A stretch of 64,000 nt of DNA from Bacteroidetes bacterium GWF2_38_335 (GCA_001769535.1 MEOH01000024.1:62001-126000), one strand, 5' to 3'; positions 7,917-16,681 are shown, counted from the stretch's first letter. Notes: generated by a model not told the origin, from the sequence alone. Numbers and translations are program-made.

Positions 7917-8726
7917 CTAAATTGAAAGTTTCTCGCTGTAATTAAAAGCTTTACTAAAACTAAATTTTTGCGGTAAGTCATCAAAAATTCCATAAACCGA
8001 AGAACCACTTCCACTCATCGATGCATAAATTGCCCCGTCTTTGTATAATTGGTTTTTAATTTTTTCCAACTCAGGAAAAGTAATAAAAATGCTCTTTTCA
8101 AAGTCATTTACTATCAGGTCTTTCCATTTTTCAATTGGTGAATGAATTAGCTTTTTTAAACTTTCTGAAGGTTTTTGTGGTGTTACACCTGAATAAGCAG
8201 TGGCAGTGTTTACTTTTGTTTCAGGACAAACAAGCAACAAATGCTTGTCTTTCAAACTGATTTCTGAGGTCTCTAAAATTTCACCTTTTCCCGATGCGAA
8301 ACATGGAACTTTTTTAATAAAAAATGAACAGTCACTGCCCAATCCTGATGCAATTTCATGTTGTTGTTCATCACTCATTTTTAATCCGAAAAGTGAATTC
8401 AGCAAAACTATTGTTTCGGCAGCATCCGACGAACCTCCGCCAAGTCCCGAACCAAAGGGTATTTTTTTGAACAGATAAATTTCAACCGGTGGAAGTTTGT
8501 ACTTCTTTTCCAAAGCCCTGTATGCTTTCATTACAAGGTTTTTTTCGGGATCACCATCAACTTTTATCCCTTCGTTGAAAAATGCTGTTTTTTTTGAGGG
8601 GATTATTTCCAAAACATCCGAAAGCCCGATAGAATAGAAAACGGTTTCAATATTATGAAATCCGTCAGGTCTTTTTTCTACAATATTCAACCCGATATTA
8701 ATTTTTGCTTTTGGAAATACTACCAT
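7917..8726 (-). CDS. ispE: 4-diphosphocytidyl-2-C-methyl-D-erythritol kinase
   Basis: A GHMP-fold kinase that phosphorylates CDP-methylerythritol in the MEP isoprenoid pathway. The N-terminal FPKAKINIGLNIVEKRPDGFH block and the ATP-binding loop PFGSGLGGGSSDAAE (near residue 95) identify the family, as does the C-terminal MSGSGSSVYGIF. At 269 residues it is near normal length. It follows a lipoprotein gene by 1 nt in an fmt-lipoprotein-ispE operon. ispF of the same pathway lies about 8 kb away. Confidence 0.96.
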   Translation of the reverse strand: MVVFPKAKINIGLNIVEKRPDGFHNIETVFYSIGLSDVLEIIPSKKTAFFNEGIKVDGDPEKNLVMKAYRALEKKYKLPPVEIYLFKKIPFGSGLGGGSSDAAETIVLLNSLFGLKMSDEQQHEIASGLGSDCSFFIKKVPCFASGKGEILETSEISLKDKHLLLVCPETKVNTATAYSGVTPQKPSESLKKLIHSPIEKWKDLIVNDFEKSIFITFPELEKIKNQLYKDGAIYASMSGSGSSVYGIFDDLPQKFSFSKAFNYSEKLSI

Positions 8727-8727
8727 T

Positions 8728-10020
8728 TTACTTGTTGTATAAAAACTCTAAATCTAATATTGCACTACTATTGCTGATTGTTCCTATTAACTCTTTTGTT
8801 GTATAATTGTAAATTTTTAAAATATTGCCACTTACCAGGTACAGTCTGTTTTGCAGGGGTTCATATTTAAGTATGTCTGCACCGGTACTGCTTAAATAGT
8901 CACTGACCGATAAATAATAGGTGTCGTAACTATATATCTTGCTGTTGGTTGCAAAGAGATGAATTTTATCCCCGGTCTTTATTGCGCTGTTAATTTTTTC
9001 TGCTGGAAAACCTTCTGCTTCGTCCACGTGCTGCAGAGAAATATTGAGTGTGCACACTTTACAAACTCCGTCCTTGTTCCCCCAGATAATTATCCTGTTA
9101 TCATCAAAAGATGTGAAATCTTCAATTTCCATATCAATGTTATGATATTGCATTGAACCACCGGTTGATTTATAAAGCAACTCAATGCGGTTTTGTACCG
9201 GACCGGCAGGAATTTCCTCTGCAACTATATAATCCTCATGACTATATAACAGCTTTGGTTGAAAACCGGTACCGGATATGGTAGATGATTTGACTTCTGT
9301 TCCTGTTTCATTTATTCCTGCAATATAACCATTCCGATAGCCTGCATAAATCAGGTTGGAAAAACATCCGATCCGGCCTGTGTAATCAGTCAAATAGTCA
9401 TTCAGACCATTTTTTTGCCATGATAATTCTGATGTTGAAAAATTGAAAGCTATTAGCGTACCCTGCTTTCCAAGCAAGGCAACTTGTCCGGCATACGAAT
9501 ACGTCGCAAAATCATTGAAGTTTTCATTGAATGTAAGAACTTCTGCAAATGTTGAACCGCTTACCTTTTTAATTAATGTGTTCTCTGATTCTTCGCTGGC
9601 TATCAGTACTTCTGATAGTTCAACAGGAATCTCAGAAATAAATATTTTTACAAATTTTTTGCTTGTTCCTTCTTCATCACTCGAACATACCTGAAGGTAA
9701 TATGTGCCGCTTTCAAGGTGAATTTCATTAATGACAAATTCAGTATTCAGAAAATATTTTTTGGAATTTGGGTTAAAGGTGTAGGTTGGGGTAACCGGAA
9801 TGGAATTTGCGTCGGTAATTGCAACCGTTACCGATACAATTTCTTCATCATCGATAATGGTTGCACTCACCAAAATAGTATCTACAGCCGAAATACTGAG
9901 ATTTGTCTCGGGGGCGGAAATGGTAATTTCAGGGAGAAAATTATCGTTTTTTCTACATGAAGTAAGTGCCAATATGATTGGCAATAAAATAATAACTAAA
10001 TGTGTTTTTTTCAGATGCAT
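8728..10020 (-). CDS. Lipoprotein with Ig-like and beta-propeller-like regions, unknown function
   Basis: I do not recognise a named family. The protein (about 430 residues from the ATG at 10020) has a lipoprotein signal ending in a LALTSC lipobox, so it is exported and anchored. Residues 30-130 look like an Ig/cadherin-type beta sandwich (pattern LxVSATIxDDEEIVSVTVAI). The rest contains repeated beta-rich blocks such as TLIAFNFSTSELSWQKNG and YAGYRNGYIAGIN, similar to PQQ-like propeller blades. The start overlaps the fmt end by 10 nt and ispE follows after 1 nt. An upstream TTG at 10026 is a weaker start candidate. Confidence 0.75.
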   Translation of the reverse strand: MHLKKTHLVIILLPIILALTSCRKNDNFLPEITISAPETNLSISAVDTILVSATIIDDEEIVSVTVAITDANSIPVTPTYTFNPNSKKYFLNTEFVINEIHLESGTYYLQVCSSDEEGTSKKFVKIFISEIPVELSEVLIASEESENTLIKKVSGSTFAEVLTFNENFNDFATYSYAGQVALLGKQGTLIAFNFSTSELSWQKNGLNDYLTDYTGRIGCFSNLIYAGYRNGYIAGINETGTEVKSSTISGTGFQPKLLYSHEDYIVAEEIPAGPVQNRIELLYKSTGGSMQYHNIDMEIEDFTSFDDNRIIIWGNKDGVCKVCTLNISLQHVDEAEGFPAEKINSAIKTGDKIHLFATNSKIYSYDTYYLSVSDYLSSTGADILKYEPLQNRLYLVSGNILKIYNYTTKELIGTISNSSAILDLEFLYNK

Positions 10021-10967
10021 TTCCAACTTTCATTAATTTTTGATCCCCTCAGAAATTCTCCGATTGACATTCTTTTTTTTCCTGCTGTCTGAATTTCTGT
10101 AACACTTATTAAACCTCCATCTCCGGTGATATAGAGATGGGTTTTATTATCCGTTAAAATACTTCCCGGCTCTGAACGATGTCTGCCTTGTATCTTTTCC
10201 GATTTATAAATTTTGAATGAAACAATTTCTCTGTCAGGAGTAATGAATTCACTCCAGGCACAGGGATAAGGACTCAGTCCCCTGATCAGATTATTAATAT
10301 CGTCGACATCTTTTGTCCATGAAATCTTACAATCTTCCTTGAAAATTTTTGGAGCCTTTTTCAATAATTCAGGGTCGGCAATAAAAGCAGATTGATCGAT
10401 AGTTTCAAAAGCTCCTGTTTCAATATCCCGGACTGTTTTCAGAACCAGTCTGGCACCCTTGAGCATCAACCGGTCATGGACTTCGCCTGCTGTATCAGTT
10501 TCAGAAATATCTTCATAATCAACACTGATGATTTTTCCAGTGTCAATCTCTTTATCCAGAAAAAATGTTGTAACTCCCGTTCTTTCTTCTCCATTTATAA
10601 TTGCGTGATTTATTGGAGCAGCACCCCGGTACTGAGGAAGAAGTGAAGCATGTAGGTTGAATGTTCCCTTTGTTGGTAAACTCCATACTGCTTCGGGAAG
10701 CATTCTGAATGCTACCACTACCTGCAAATCGGGATTGATTTGCTTGAGCTCATCAAGAAATTGTTCGTCTTTCAGACTTGCCGGTTGTAAAATTCTCAAC
10801 CCTTTTTCCACAGCGTATTTCTTAACAGGCGATTCCTGTATCTGCTGTCCCCTGCCGGCTGGTTTGTCAGGTACTGTTATTACAGCGGCTATTTCATAAT
10901 TGTTTTCTACCAGAATTTTAAGCGATTCCACCGCAAATTCCGGCGTTCCCATAAACACAATGCGCAT
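10011..10967 (-). CDS. fmt: Methionyl-tRNA formyltransferase
   Basis: Formylates initiator Met-tRNA using 10-formyl-THF. The N-terminal Rossmann domain starts MRIVFMGTPEFAVESL and carries the catalytic segment FNLHASLLPQYRGAAPINHA (Asn, His and the later Asp of DTGKII). The C-terminal beta-barrel that binds tRNA occupies about residues 205-318. Length is normal. I start at the ATG at 10967 because the longer frame would begin with TTG. It is the first gene of the fmt-lipoprotein-ispE operon and diverges from the lipoprotein at 11080. Confidence 0.96.
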   Translation of the reverse strand: MRIVFMGTPEFAVESLKILVENNYEIAAVITVPDKPAGRGQQIQESPVKKYAVEKGLRILQPASLKDEQFLDELKQINPDLQVVVAFRMLPEAVWSLPTKGTFNLHASLLPQYRGAAPINHAIINGEERTGVTTFFLDKEIDTGKIISVDYEDISETDTAGEVHDRLMLKGARLVLKTVRDIETGAFETIDQSAFIADPELLKKAPKIFKEDCKISWTKDVDDINNLIRGLSPYPCAWSEFITPDREIVSFKIYKSEKIQGRHRSEPGSILTDNKTHLYITGDGGLISVTEIQTAGKKRMSIGEFLRGSKINESWKCI

Positions 10968-11079
10968 TAATTTAATCAATTAGTTTATATTTTGTAAAGG
11001 TATAAAGATTATAGGCTTTCTTCAAGTTTATAAAGAGAAGTTTTTTGTACCTTGGCACCTGAAAATTCTAATTGACAAA

Positions 11080-11745
11080 ATGAACTGTAAAAACACTCTT
11101 ATCTGGCCTATTGTTACTCTTGTAGCAATGTTTATCCTATCCTGTGAAAGTAAAACAGGAGATAATGATAAAAAGGATGAAACTGACACTGTGAAAACTA
11201 AAAAAGATACTCTTGTTTCAGAGCAGAATCCTCAATCTAAAGCAATTGAATACGAGTTGATTGCAAATGATTTTATTAAAGTTTTCAATGAAAAAAACAC
11301 GGCAGACCTCAATAAGTTTTTACATCCTGCCTATGGAGTTTTCATTTTAAATAATCCGGGTGCTTTTGTGGCTGTTTCGCACTATGAAAGTTTCGGGAAA
11401 GCTTTTGCCGATGATTGGGGTCCTGCTCTTAAAGAGAGAAAAATAAACGGAACAATAAATACCGGAGACTTGCCAAATTTTGATTGTGAAACCAATTCAT
11501 GGGATGCTGAAGGACTTATCATCACTGAAAATCCTCCGGTAAAGCTGCTTGATTTTTTTAAGGCAGGAGTCGAATATGAAGTCATTCAAAAAGATGAGAA
11601 ACTTCAAAAACTGATTCAGGATGTTGAACCTCAGATAGTTTTTTCATTATACGACACAAAATCAACTATTGGCTTGTTTTTTGCTAAAATTGATGATAAA
11701 TGGTATCTGATTTACATTGACAGGGTTGATCCTTGCAGTGCATAA
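11080..11745 (+). CDS. Predicted lipoprotein, unknown function
   Basis: A 221-residue protein with a lipoprotein signal (FILSC lipobox near residue 23), then an acidic/Lys-rich disordered stretch up to about residue 55, then a compact alpha/beta domain with FIKVFNEKNTADLNKFLHP, which resembles the start of an NTF2/SnoaL-like fold. I do not recognise a specific family. A WG-repeat protein follows after 15 nt, so the two are probably co-transcribed. Confidence 0.75.
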   Translation: MNCKNTLIWPIVTLVAMFILSCESKTGDNDKKDETDTVKTKKDTLVSEQNPQSKAIEYELIANDFIKVFNEKNTADLNKFLHPAYGVFILNNPGAFVAVSHYESFGKAFADDWGPALKERKINGTINTGDLPNFDCETNSWDAEGLIITENPPVKLLDFFKAGVEYEVIQKDEKLQKLIQDVEPQIVFSLYDTKSTIGLFFAKIDDKWYLIYIDRVDPCSA

Positions 11746-11760
11746 TAAAATTTGACTTAT

Positions 11761-12390
11761 ATGAAAAATACTTTTATTATTTTCTTTTTTTTCTGTATTA
11801 CAGGAACTGCTCAGCTGGTGCCATTTGAATTTGATGAGCGCTATGGATATAAAGATGAAAATGGAAAGATCATTATTAAGGCTAAATATCAACAGGCACT
11901 TGAATTTCTGGAAACTGAAATCGCTGCGGTTGTTTTTAAGAATAAATGGTGGTATATAAATGTAAAAGGTAAAAAACTGATTTCTCCATACATAGTTGAC
12001 AATGGTCCGGATAATTTTTCAGAAGGACTAGCCCGTTTTGGAAAAGATGGTAAAATGGGTTTTTTCGATCATTTCGGAAAGAAAATGATCAAAGCCAAAC
12101 TCAATTATGCCGAACCTTTTTCAGGGGGATTTGCTCAGTTTAATGTTGGCGGAACCTATCAAATGGAGGGTGAATACAATATGCTCAAAGGTGGAAAATG
12201 GGGGTTTATTGATAGGGATGGAAAAGTCGTTGTCGAAGCAATTTATGACTATACCGGACCTTTTGAAAAGGGCATCGCATGGGTGAAACTTGGTGATAAG
12301 GAGTATTATATTGATGCATCCGGCAAAGAAATTCCCAAAGAAAAAGCAGATTCAATTCTCAATACCGAAGAATTTATCTTTCCCGAATAA
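11761..12390 (+). CDS. Secreted WG-repeat protein
   Basis: A protein of about 209 residues with an N-terminal signal peptide and WG (KWGFID-type) beta-hairpin repeats: YGYKDENGKIIIKAKYQQAL, WWYINVKGKKLI, MGFFDHFGKKMIKAKLNYAE, WGFIDRDGKVVVEAIYDY and EYYIDASGKEI. WG repeats act as binding surfaces; no catalytic residues are evident. I start at the ATG at 11761, since the longer frame begins with TTG. It lies just after a lipoprotein gene on the same strand, so both products are likely envelope-located. Confidence 0.82.
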   Translation: MKNTFIIFFFFCITGTAQLVPFEFDERYGYKDENGKIIIKAKYQQALEFLETEIAAVVFKNKWWYINVKGKKLISPYIVDNGPDNFSEGLARFGKDGKMGFFDHFGKKMIKAKLNYAEPFSGGFAQFNVGGTYQMEGEYNMLKGGKWGFIDRDGKVVVEAIYDYTGPFEKGIAWVKLGDKEYYIDASGKEIPKEKADSILNTEEFIFPE

Positions 12391-12425
12391 GAGTTATTCT
12401 GACAGCTTTGTTGCCAAATAATTAT

Positions 12426-12433
12426 TAATTTTG
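12426..12433 (+). promoter_or_regulatory. Promoter -7 box of the molybdenum-cofactor operon
   Basis: TAATTTTG fits TAnnTTTG, 19 nt before the moeA ATG. A TTTG at 12407-12410 could be the -33 box, but the 15-bp spacing is short. The 61-nt gap leaves no room for a Moco riboswitch. Confidence 0.4.
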
Positions 12434-12451
12434 CATGTTAATTTGTAAAGT

Positions 12452-13627
12452 ATGATTTTACTGCAACAGGCTTTTGATATTGTTATGGGCGCTGCCAGAA
12501 TAAAGGCATCCGAAAATATTGGTTTTTTATCTTCGGCTGGAAGAATTCTTGCAGAGGATGTGATTTCTGATATGAATATGCCTCCTTTTGATAAATCGGC
12601 CATGGATGGTTATGCCTGCCGCAAAGAGGATATTGCCAATCAACTTCATGTTGTCGAAGTGATTCCGGCTGGCAAAACACCCGAAAAAGCCATCGGTAAA
12701 AACCAATGCTCAAAAATCATGACTGGCGCTCCCATACCCGAAGGTGCTGATTGTGTTTTGATGGTTGAACAGACTGAAATTAATCCCGATGGTTCAATTT
12801 CATTTCTGGAGAAAAATACTAAATCAAATATTTGTTTTCTGGGCGAGGATGTGAAGCAAAGCGAGGTAGTACTTAAAAAAGGAACGATTATCAAGCCTGC
12901 CCATATTGCTATTATGGCTTCTGTGGGATGTGTCAACCCTGCGGTTTTTATGAAACCTAAAGTTGCAATATTGTCAACCGGAAATGAAATTATTGAACCT
13001 GAGAACAAACCCGGAATATCGCAAATACGAAATTCAAATGGCTATCAGCTTACTGCCCAGGTTGAACAGACGGGTGCCCTAGCCAATTATTTGGGTATCG
13101 TTGAGGATAGTGAAGATGCAACATATAAAGCCATTATATCTGCCATAGAAACAAATGATATTGTGCTGCTTACAGGAGGTGTATCCATGGGTGATTTTGA
13201 TTTTGTTCCTGAAATTTTAAAAAAAGCCGGAGTAAATATCTTATTTCAAAAAATAGCCGTACAGCCTGGAAAACCTACAACATTCGGGGTTCACGAAAAG
13301 GCTCTGGTTTTTGGATTACCGGGAAATCCGGTTTCCTCTTTTATTCAGTTCGAACTTCTTGTGAAACCCTTATTGTATAAAATGATGGGAAATGAATCCA
13401 AACCCATGCAAATAATACTCCCCATGGACGAGGATTATTCACGAAAACATACCGAGAGAGAGGCTTGGTTTCCTGTGCTGATTACCGATCAGGGAACAGT
13501 TAAACCTTTGGATTACCATGGCTCGGCTCATATTAACGGATTGGGTCCGGCTCATGGAATAATTTCCATTCCCATTGGGGTTTCTGTATTAAAAAAAGGA
13601 GAAAATGTCCATGTTAGACAGATATAA
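12452..13627 (+). CDS. moeA: Molybdopterin molybdenumtransferase MoeA
   Basis: Inserts molybdate (or tungstate) into adenylylated molybdopterin. The 391-residue protein has the four-domain MoeA arrangement: the PPFDKSAMDGYAC start near residue 50, the lasso domain with KIMTGAPIPEGADCVLMVEQTE, and the MPT-binding domain with AILSTGNEIIEP, LTGGVSMGDFDFVPE and FGLPGNPVSSF. It opens an operon with moaA, moaC, a MOSC-MogA fusion and an HD protein, and its end overlaps the moaA start by 23 nt. Whether the organism uses Mo or W is not visible. Confidence 0.96.
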   Translation: MILLQQAFDIVMGAARIKASENIGFLSSAGRILAEDVISDMNMPPFDKSAMDGYACRKEDIANQLHVVEVIPAGKTPEKAIGKNQCSKIMTGAPIPEGADCVLMVEQTEINPDGSISFLEKNTKSNICFLGEDVKQSEVVLKKGTIIKPAHIAIMASVGCVNPAVFMKPKVAILSTGNEIIEPENKPGISQIRNSNGYQLTAQVEQTGALANYLGIVEDSEDATYKAIISAIETNDIVLLTGGVSMGDFDFVPEILKKAGVNILFQKIAVQPGKPTTFGVHEKALVFGLPGNPVSSFIQFELLVKPLLYKMMGNESKPMQIILPMDEDYSRKHTEREAWFPVLITDQGTVKPLDYHGSAHINGLGPAHGIISIPIGVSVLKKGENVHVRQI

Positions 13628-14411
13628 CAGAAAAATCAATTATCTCAGAATTTCTGTTACCGACAGGTGTAATCTTCGATGCACCTATTGCATGCCTGCC
13701 GACGGAGTAAGTCTGCTTTCTCATAATGAGGTACTTTCTTTCGAAGAAATTATTGTGGTGGTAAAGGAGGCAGTGAGGCTTGGAATAGATAAAATCCGGA
13801 TTACCGGTGGGGAACCCCTTGTTAGAAAAGGAATTTCCTCGCTCGTGAAAATGATTGCCGAAGTCCAGGGAGTCCGGGATCTTGCCATGACAACTAACGG
13901 AATTTTATTGGAGAAATTTGCTGAGGATCTTGCGGATGCCGGACTACAGCGGGTAAATGTTAGTCTGGATACCATGAGCCCCCAAAGATTCTACGAGATT
14001 ACCCGTGGCGGAAATATTTCTGATGTTCTGAAAGGTATTGAAGCTGCAAAGAAAGCTGGTTTATCCCCGGTTAAAATTAATTGTGTGGTTAATAATACTC
14101 CCGATGAAGAGGATGCCAGGGCAGTGGCAGAATATTGCCACAAAAACGGACTGGATATCAGGTACATTCATATGATGGATTTGAATGCCGGAAAATTCTC
14201 GGTGGTCGAAGGTGGAGATGGGGGTAACTGTAAAACCTGCAACCGTTTACGTCTTACTGCAAACGGAAAAATTATGCCTTGTCTTTTTTCTGATAAGGAA
14301 ATTGATGTGAGAAGTCTGGGAGCTGAAAATGCCATTAAAAAAGCCATTGAACAAAAACCCGAATGTGGATCAGTTAACAATGACCACCATTTTTACAATA
14401 TAGGAGGTTGA
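13605..14411 (+). CDS. moaA: Short-form GTP 3',8-cyclase MoaA (radical SAM)
   Basis: Converts GTP to 3',8-cyclo-GTP, the first step of molybdopterin synthesis. The radical-SAM cluster CxxxCxxC is present (C22, C26, C29), as are the RITGGEPL loop and the C-terminal cluster CxxC-x13-C (C209, C212, C226) with the substrate-binding NRLRL arginines, and the conserved terminal Gly-Gly. At 268 residues it is about 60 shorter than usual. The missing part is mainly between the IRYIHMMDL strand (about 190) and C209, where E. coli MoaA has roughly 60 residues and this one about 18. All key residues remain, so it is probably active. A second ATG at 13611 has better spacing to GGAG (13598-13601). Confidence 0.93.
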   Translation: MSMLDRYNRKINYLRISVTDRCNLRCTYCMPADGVSLLSHNEVLSFEEIIVVVKEAVRLGIDKIRITGGEPLVRKGISSLVKMIAEVQGVRDLAMTTNGILLEKFAEDLADAGLQRVNVSLDTMSPQRFYEITRGGNISDVLKGIEAAKKAGLSPVKINCVVNNTPDEEDARAVAEYCHKNGLDIRYIHMMDLNAGKFSVVEGGDGGNCKTCNRLRLTANGKIMPCLFSDKEIDVRSLGAENAIKKAIEQKPECGSVNNDHHFYNIGG

Positions 14412-14412
14412 T

Positions 14413-14865
14413 ATGAAAAAATTAAGTCATACCGATAATAAGGGCAAGGCCAATATGGTTGATGTTGGGCAAAAACCTGTTCAAACCAGAACCGCAGTTG
14501 CAACCGGATTTATTTCGCTTTCTAAAGAAACCCTTAAACTGGTGAAAGAAAACGGAATGAAAAAAGGTGATGTGCTAACGATTGCGGAGATAGCTGGTAT
14601 TCAGGCTGCTAAAAAAACCTCTTCACTTATTCCGCTTTGCCATCCCCTCGCAATCACAAAAATTGATGTGAAAGCCAAAATTGAGAAAACCGGCGTCAGT
14701 GTAGTTTGTTCTGCAAAATGTAATGGCCAAACCGGCATTGAAATGGAAGCTCTCACCGGAGTCAGTGTCGCCCTGCTTACCGTTTATGATATGTGCAAAG
14801 CTGTGGACAAAGCAATGGAAATATCTGAAATAAAACTCATTGAAAAGAAAAAGGAGGATATGTAA
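14413..14865 (+). CDS. moaC: Cyclic pyranopterin monophosphate synthase MoaC
   Basis: Rearranges 3',8-cyclo-GTP to cyclic pyranopterin monophosphate. Family marks are KANMVDVGQKPVQTRTAVA at the start, the IPLCHPLAITKI segment near residue 75, and MEALTGVSVALLTVYDMCKA containing the conserved active-site Lys region. Its 150-residue length is slightly below the usual 160. The ribosome-binding site (AGGAGG) lies inside the moaA stop region and the ATG comes 1 nt after the moaA TGA, indicating tight coupling. Confidence 0.96.
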   Translation: MKKLSHTDNKGKANMVDVGQKPVQTRTAVATGFISLSKETLKLVKENGMKKGDVLTIAEIAGIQAAKKTSSLIPLCHPLAITKIDVKAKIEKTGVSVVCSAKCNGQTGIEMEALTGVSVALLTVYDMCKAVDKAMEISEIKLIEKKKEDM

Positions 14866-14866
14866 A

Positions 14867-15796
14867 ATGAAAGAAATCGAAGTGCTGTCAGTAAATATAT
14901 CCGTTAAAAAGGGAACTGTTAAAATTCCTGTCAAAAGCATTGATTTAACTGAAAAAGGTGTAGAAACTGATGCCCACTCTGGTTCGTGGCACCGTCAGGT
15001 AAGTTTACTCGGAAATGAAAGTTTTGAAAAATTCAGCATACAGGCAAAACGAAAAATTAATTTTGGCGAATTTGCTGAAAATATTACCACAAAAGGTGTA
15101 CTGCTTTATGAAACCAGGCCTTTTGACCGGTTTAAAGGTAAATCCGTTGAACTCATGGTTACCCAGATTGGAAAAAAATGCCATGGGGATTCCTGCGCTA
15201 TTTTTAAGGAAGTTGGAAATTGCGTTATGCCAAAAGAAGGAATTTTTGCCAGAGTAATCAAAAACGGGAAACTTAAAGCAGGCGACAAATTAAAATATAT
15301 TCCAAAAGTTTTCAGAATAACTGTCGTCACTTTAAGTGACAGGGCAAGTTCGGGTGAATATGCCGATTTGTCAGGACCAAGAATCAAGGAAATTACAGAA
15401 GAGCATTTTATGAATCTTGGTTACAAAACTGATTTTCATATGAAAATTATTCCCGATGATGTAAAGGAACTTGAAAAAATAATTAAAAAGGAAATAGATA
15501 AATCAGATGTTATTTTCACAACCGGAGGCACAGGAATTGGTCCACGCGATATTACAATTGAAACAGTAAAACCTTTGGTTGGGAAAGAGATTCCGGGAAT
15601 CATGGAATTTATCAGGATGAAATATGGCGCCGAAAAACCCAACGCACTTTTAAGTCGCGGTATAGCTGGTGTTTCAGGCAAATCTTTGATTTACACTTTG
15701 CCCGGTAGTGTTAAAGCTGTGAATGAATATCTTGCTGAAATAAACAAAACAATGTATCATCTTTTTCTGATGATGAGCTCAATTGATTCTCATTAA
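14867..15796 (+). CDS. MOSC domain fused to MogA-type molybdopterin adenylyltransferase
   Basis: A two-domain protein of 309 residues. The N-terminal MOSC domain (about 1-145) has the typical GxxGDxH-like region and the conserved Cys segment CHGDSCAIFKEVGNCVMPKEG, linked to sulfur handling and cofactor delivery. The C-terminal domain (about 150-309) is MogA/MoaB-like, with VVTLSDRASSGEY and the MPT-binding TTGGTGIGPRDITIE motif; it adenylylates molybdopterin before MoeA acts. The start at 14867 follows GGAGG with proper spacing; a longer frame opens with TTG. As I recall, such fusions occur in other anaerobes. Confidence 0.9.
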   Translation: MKEIEVLSVNISVKKGTVKIPVKSIDLTEKGVETDAHSGSWHRQVSLLGNESFEKFSIQAKRKINFGEFAENITTKGVLLYETRPFDRFKGKSVELMVTQIGKKCHGDSCAIFKEVGNCVMPKEGIFARVIKNGKLKAGDKLKYIPKVFRITVVTLSDRASSGEYADLSGPRIKEITEEHFMNLGYKTDFHMKIIPDDVKELEKIIKKEIDKSDVIFTTGGTGIGPRDITIETVKPLVGKEIPGIMEFIRMKYGAEKPNALLSRGIAGVSGKSLIYTLPGSVKAVNEYLAEINKTMYHLFLMMSSIDSH

Positions 15797-15806
15797 TTTA
15801 TATAAT

Positions 15807-16361
15807 ATGACACGGGAAAAAGCATTAGAACTGGTTAAGGAATACATCAAAAATGAAAAAATGGTTTTTCATTGTCTGGCTTCTGAGGTTGTACTAAAAG
15901 CCATTGCCAGAAAACTTGGTCAGGATGAGGAAAAATGGGGATTGGCCGGATTGCTGCACGATCTGGATGTGGAAATTACAAATGCCGACCCAAAAGTTCA
16001 TGGACTAAAAACTGCAGAGATGCTTGCTGATCTGGGCGTTGATAGTGATATTGTCGAAGCAATCAAATTGCACAATGAAGATGCTACTGACATTCCGCGC
16101 TCTAAACCTTTTCACTTTGCACTGGCTGCCGGAGAAACAATAACGGGTTTGATTTTTGCCACCACATATGTTTATCCTGAAAAGAAATTGGCTGTTGTAA
16201 AACCCAAATCAGTGGTTAAGAGAATGAAGGAAAAATCTTTTGCTGCGTCTGTTAAAAGAGAAAATATTATGGAATGCGAAAAAATTGGTATTTCCATTGA
16301 TGAATTTGCAGCATTAAGTATTGCAGCAATGCTTGAAATTTCGGAAGAAGTGGGGCTATAA
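15807..16361 (+). CDS. HD-domain phosphohydrolase
   Basis: A protein of about 184 residues with an HD metal-dependent phosphohydrolase domain: a first His in MVFHCLASE, the HD doublet in GLLHDLDVE, and further His/Asp residues in IKLHNEDATD. It belongs to the 'HDIG / putative nucleotidyltransferase' type seen in many anaerobes. The substrate is unknown. It closes the molybdenum-cofactor operon and is convergent with the thioredoxin gene, only 2 nt away. I start at the ATG at 15807 rather than an upstream TTG. Confidence 0.85.
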   Translation: MTREKALELVKEYIKNEKMVFHCLASEVVLKAIARKLGQDEEKWGLAGLLHDLDVEITNADPKVHGLKTAEMLADLGVDSDIVEAIKLHNEDATDIPRSKPFHFALAAGETITGLIFATTYVYPEKKLAVVKPKSVVKRMKEKSFAASVKRENIMECEKIGISIDEFAALSIAAMLEISEEVGL

Positions 16362-16363
16362 AA

Positions 16364-16681
16364 TCAGCTATTGATAATCTGAAAGGCTTTTTCAATTGCT
16401 GCATTAACTTCTGATACACCAAATACTCGTATAAACCTTTTGTATTCGCTGTTTCGGATATAAACAATTATGGCCGGGGCGGTAAAAATACTGTTTTGTG
16501 CAGCGGCTTCGGGATTTTCCTTAATATCCACATACAGAAAGCCAGATTCAGGAAAATCAGTATGAACCATCGAAATTATTTTTGGCTTAAGCACCTTGCA
16601 AACACTGCAATTTTCGTGTGAAAAGTATACGACTGAAACGGGGTGCTTTGATAAAAACGAGGAAATATCTTCAGCGTTCAT
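16364..16681 (-). CDS. Thioredoxin-like protein
   Basis: A 105-residue single-domain thioredoxin fold with no signal peptide. The active-site loop is YFSHENCSVCKVL, so the redox motif is CSVC rather than the CGPC of classical thioredoxin; this motif is typical of thioredoxin-like proteins with glutaredoxin-like chemistry. The conserved cis-Pro region (FTAPAIIVY) is present. It is the last gene of the porU-porV-ispF unit and starts 2 nt after the ispF stop. Confidence 0.88.
   Translation of the reverse strand: MNAEDISSFLSKHPVSVVYFSHENCSVCKVLKPKIISMVHTDFPESGFLYVDIKENPEAAAQNSIFTAPAIIVYIRNSEYKRFIRVFGVSEVNAAIEKAFQIINS

Noticed and set aside
13605-14411. moaA shortened by a sequencing error or frameshift
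   Set aside because: The frame is continuous, both iron-sulfur clusters and the terminal Gly-Gly are in the same frame, and moaC follows with tight coupling.
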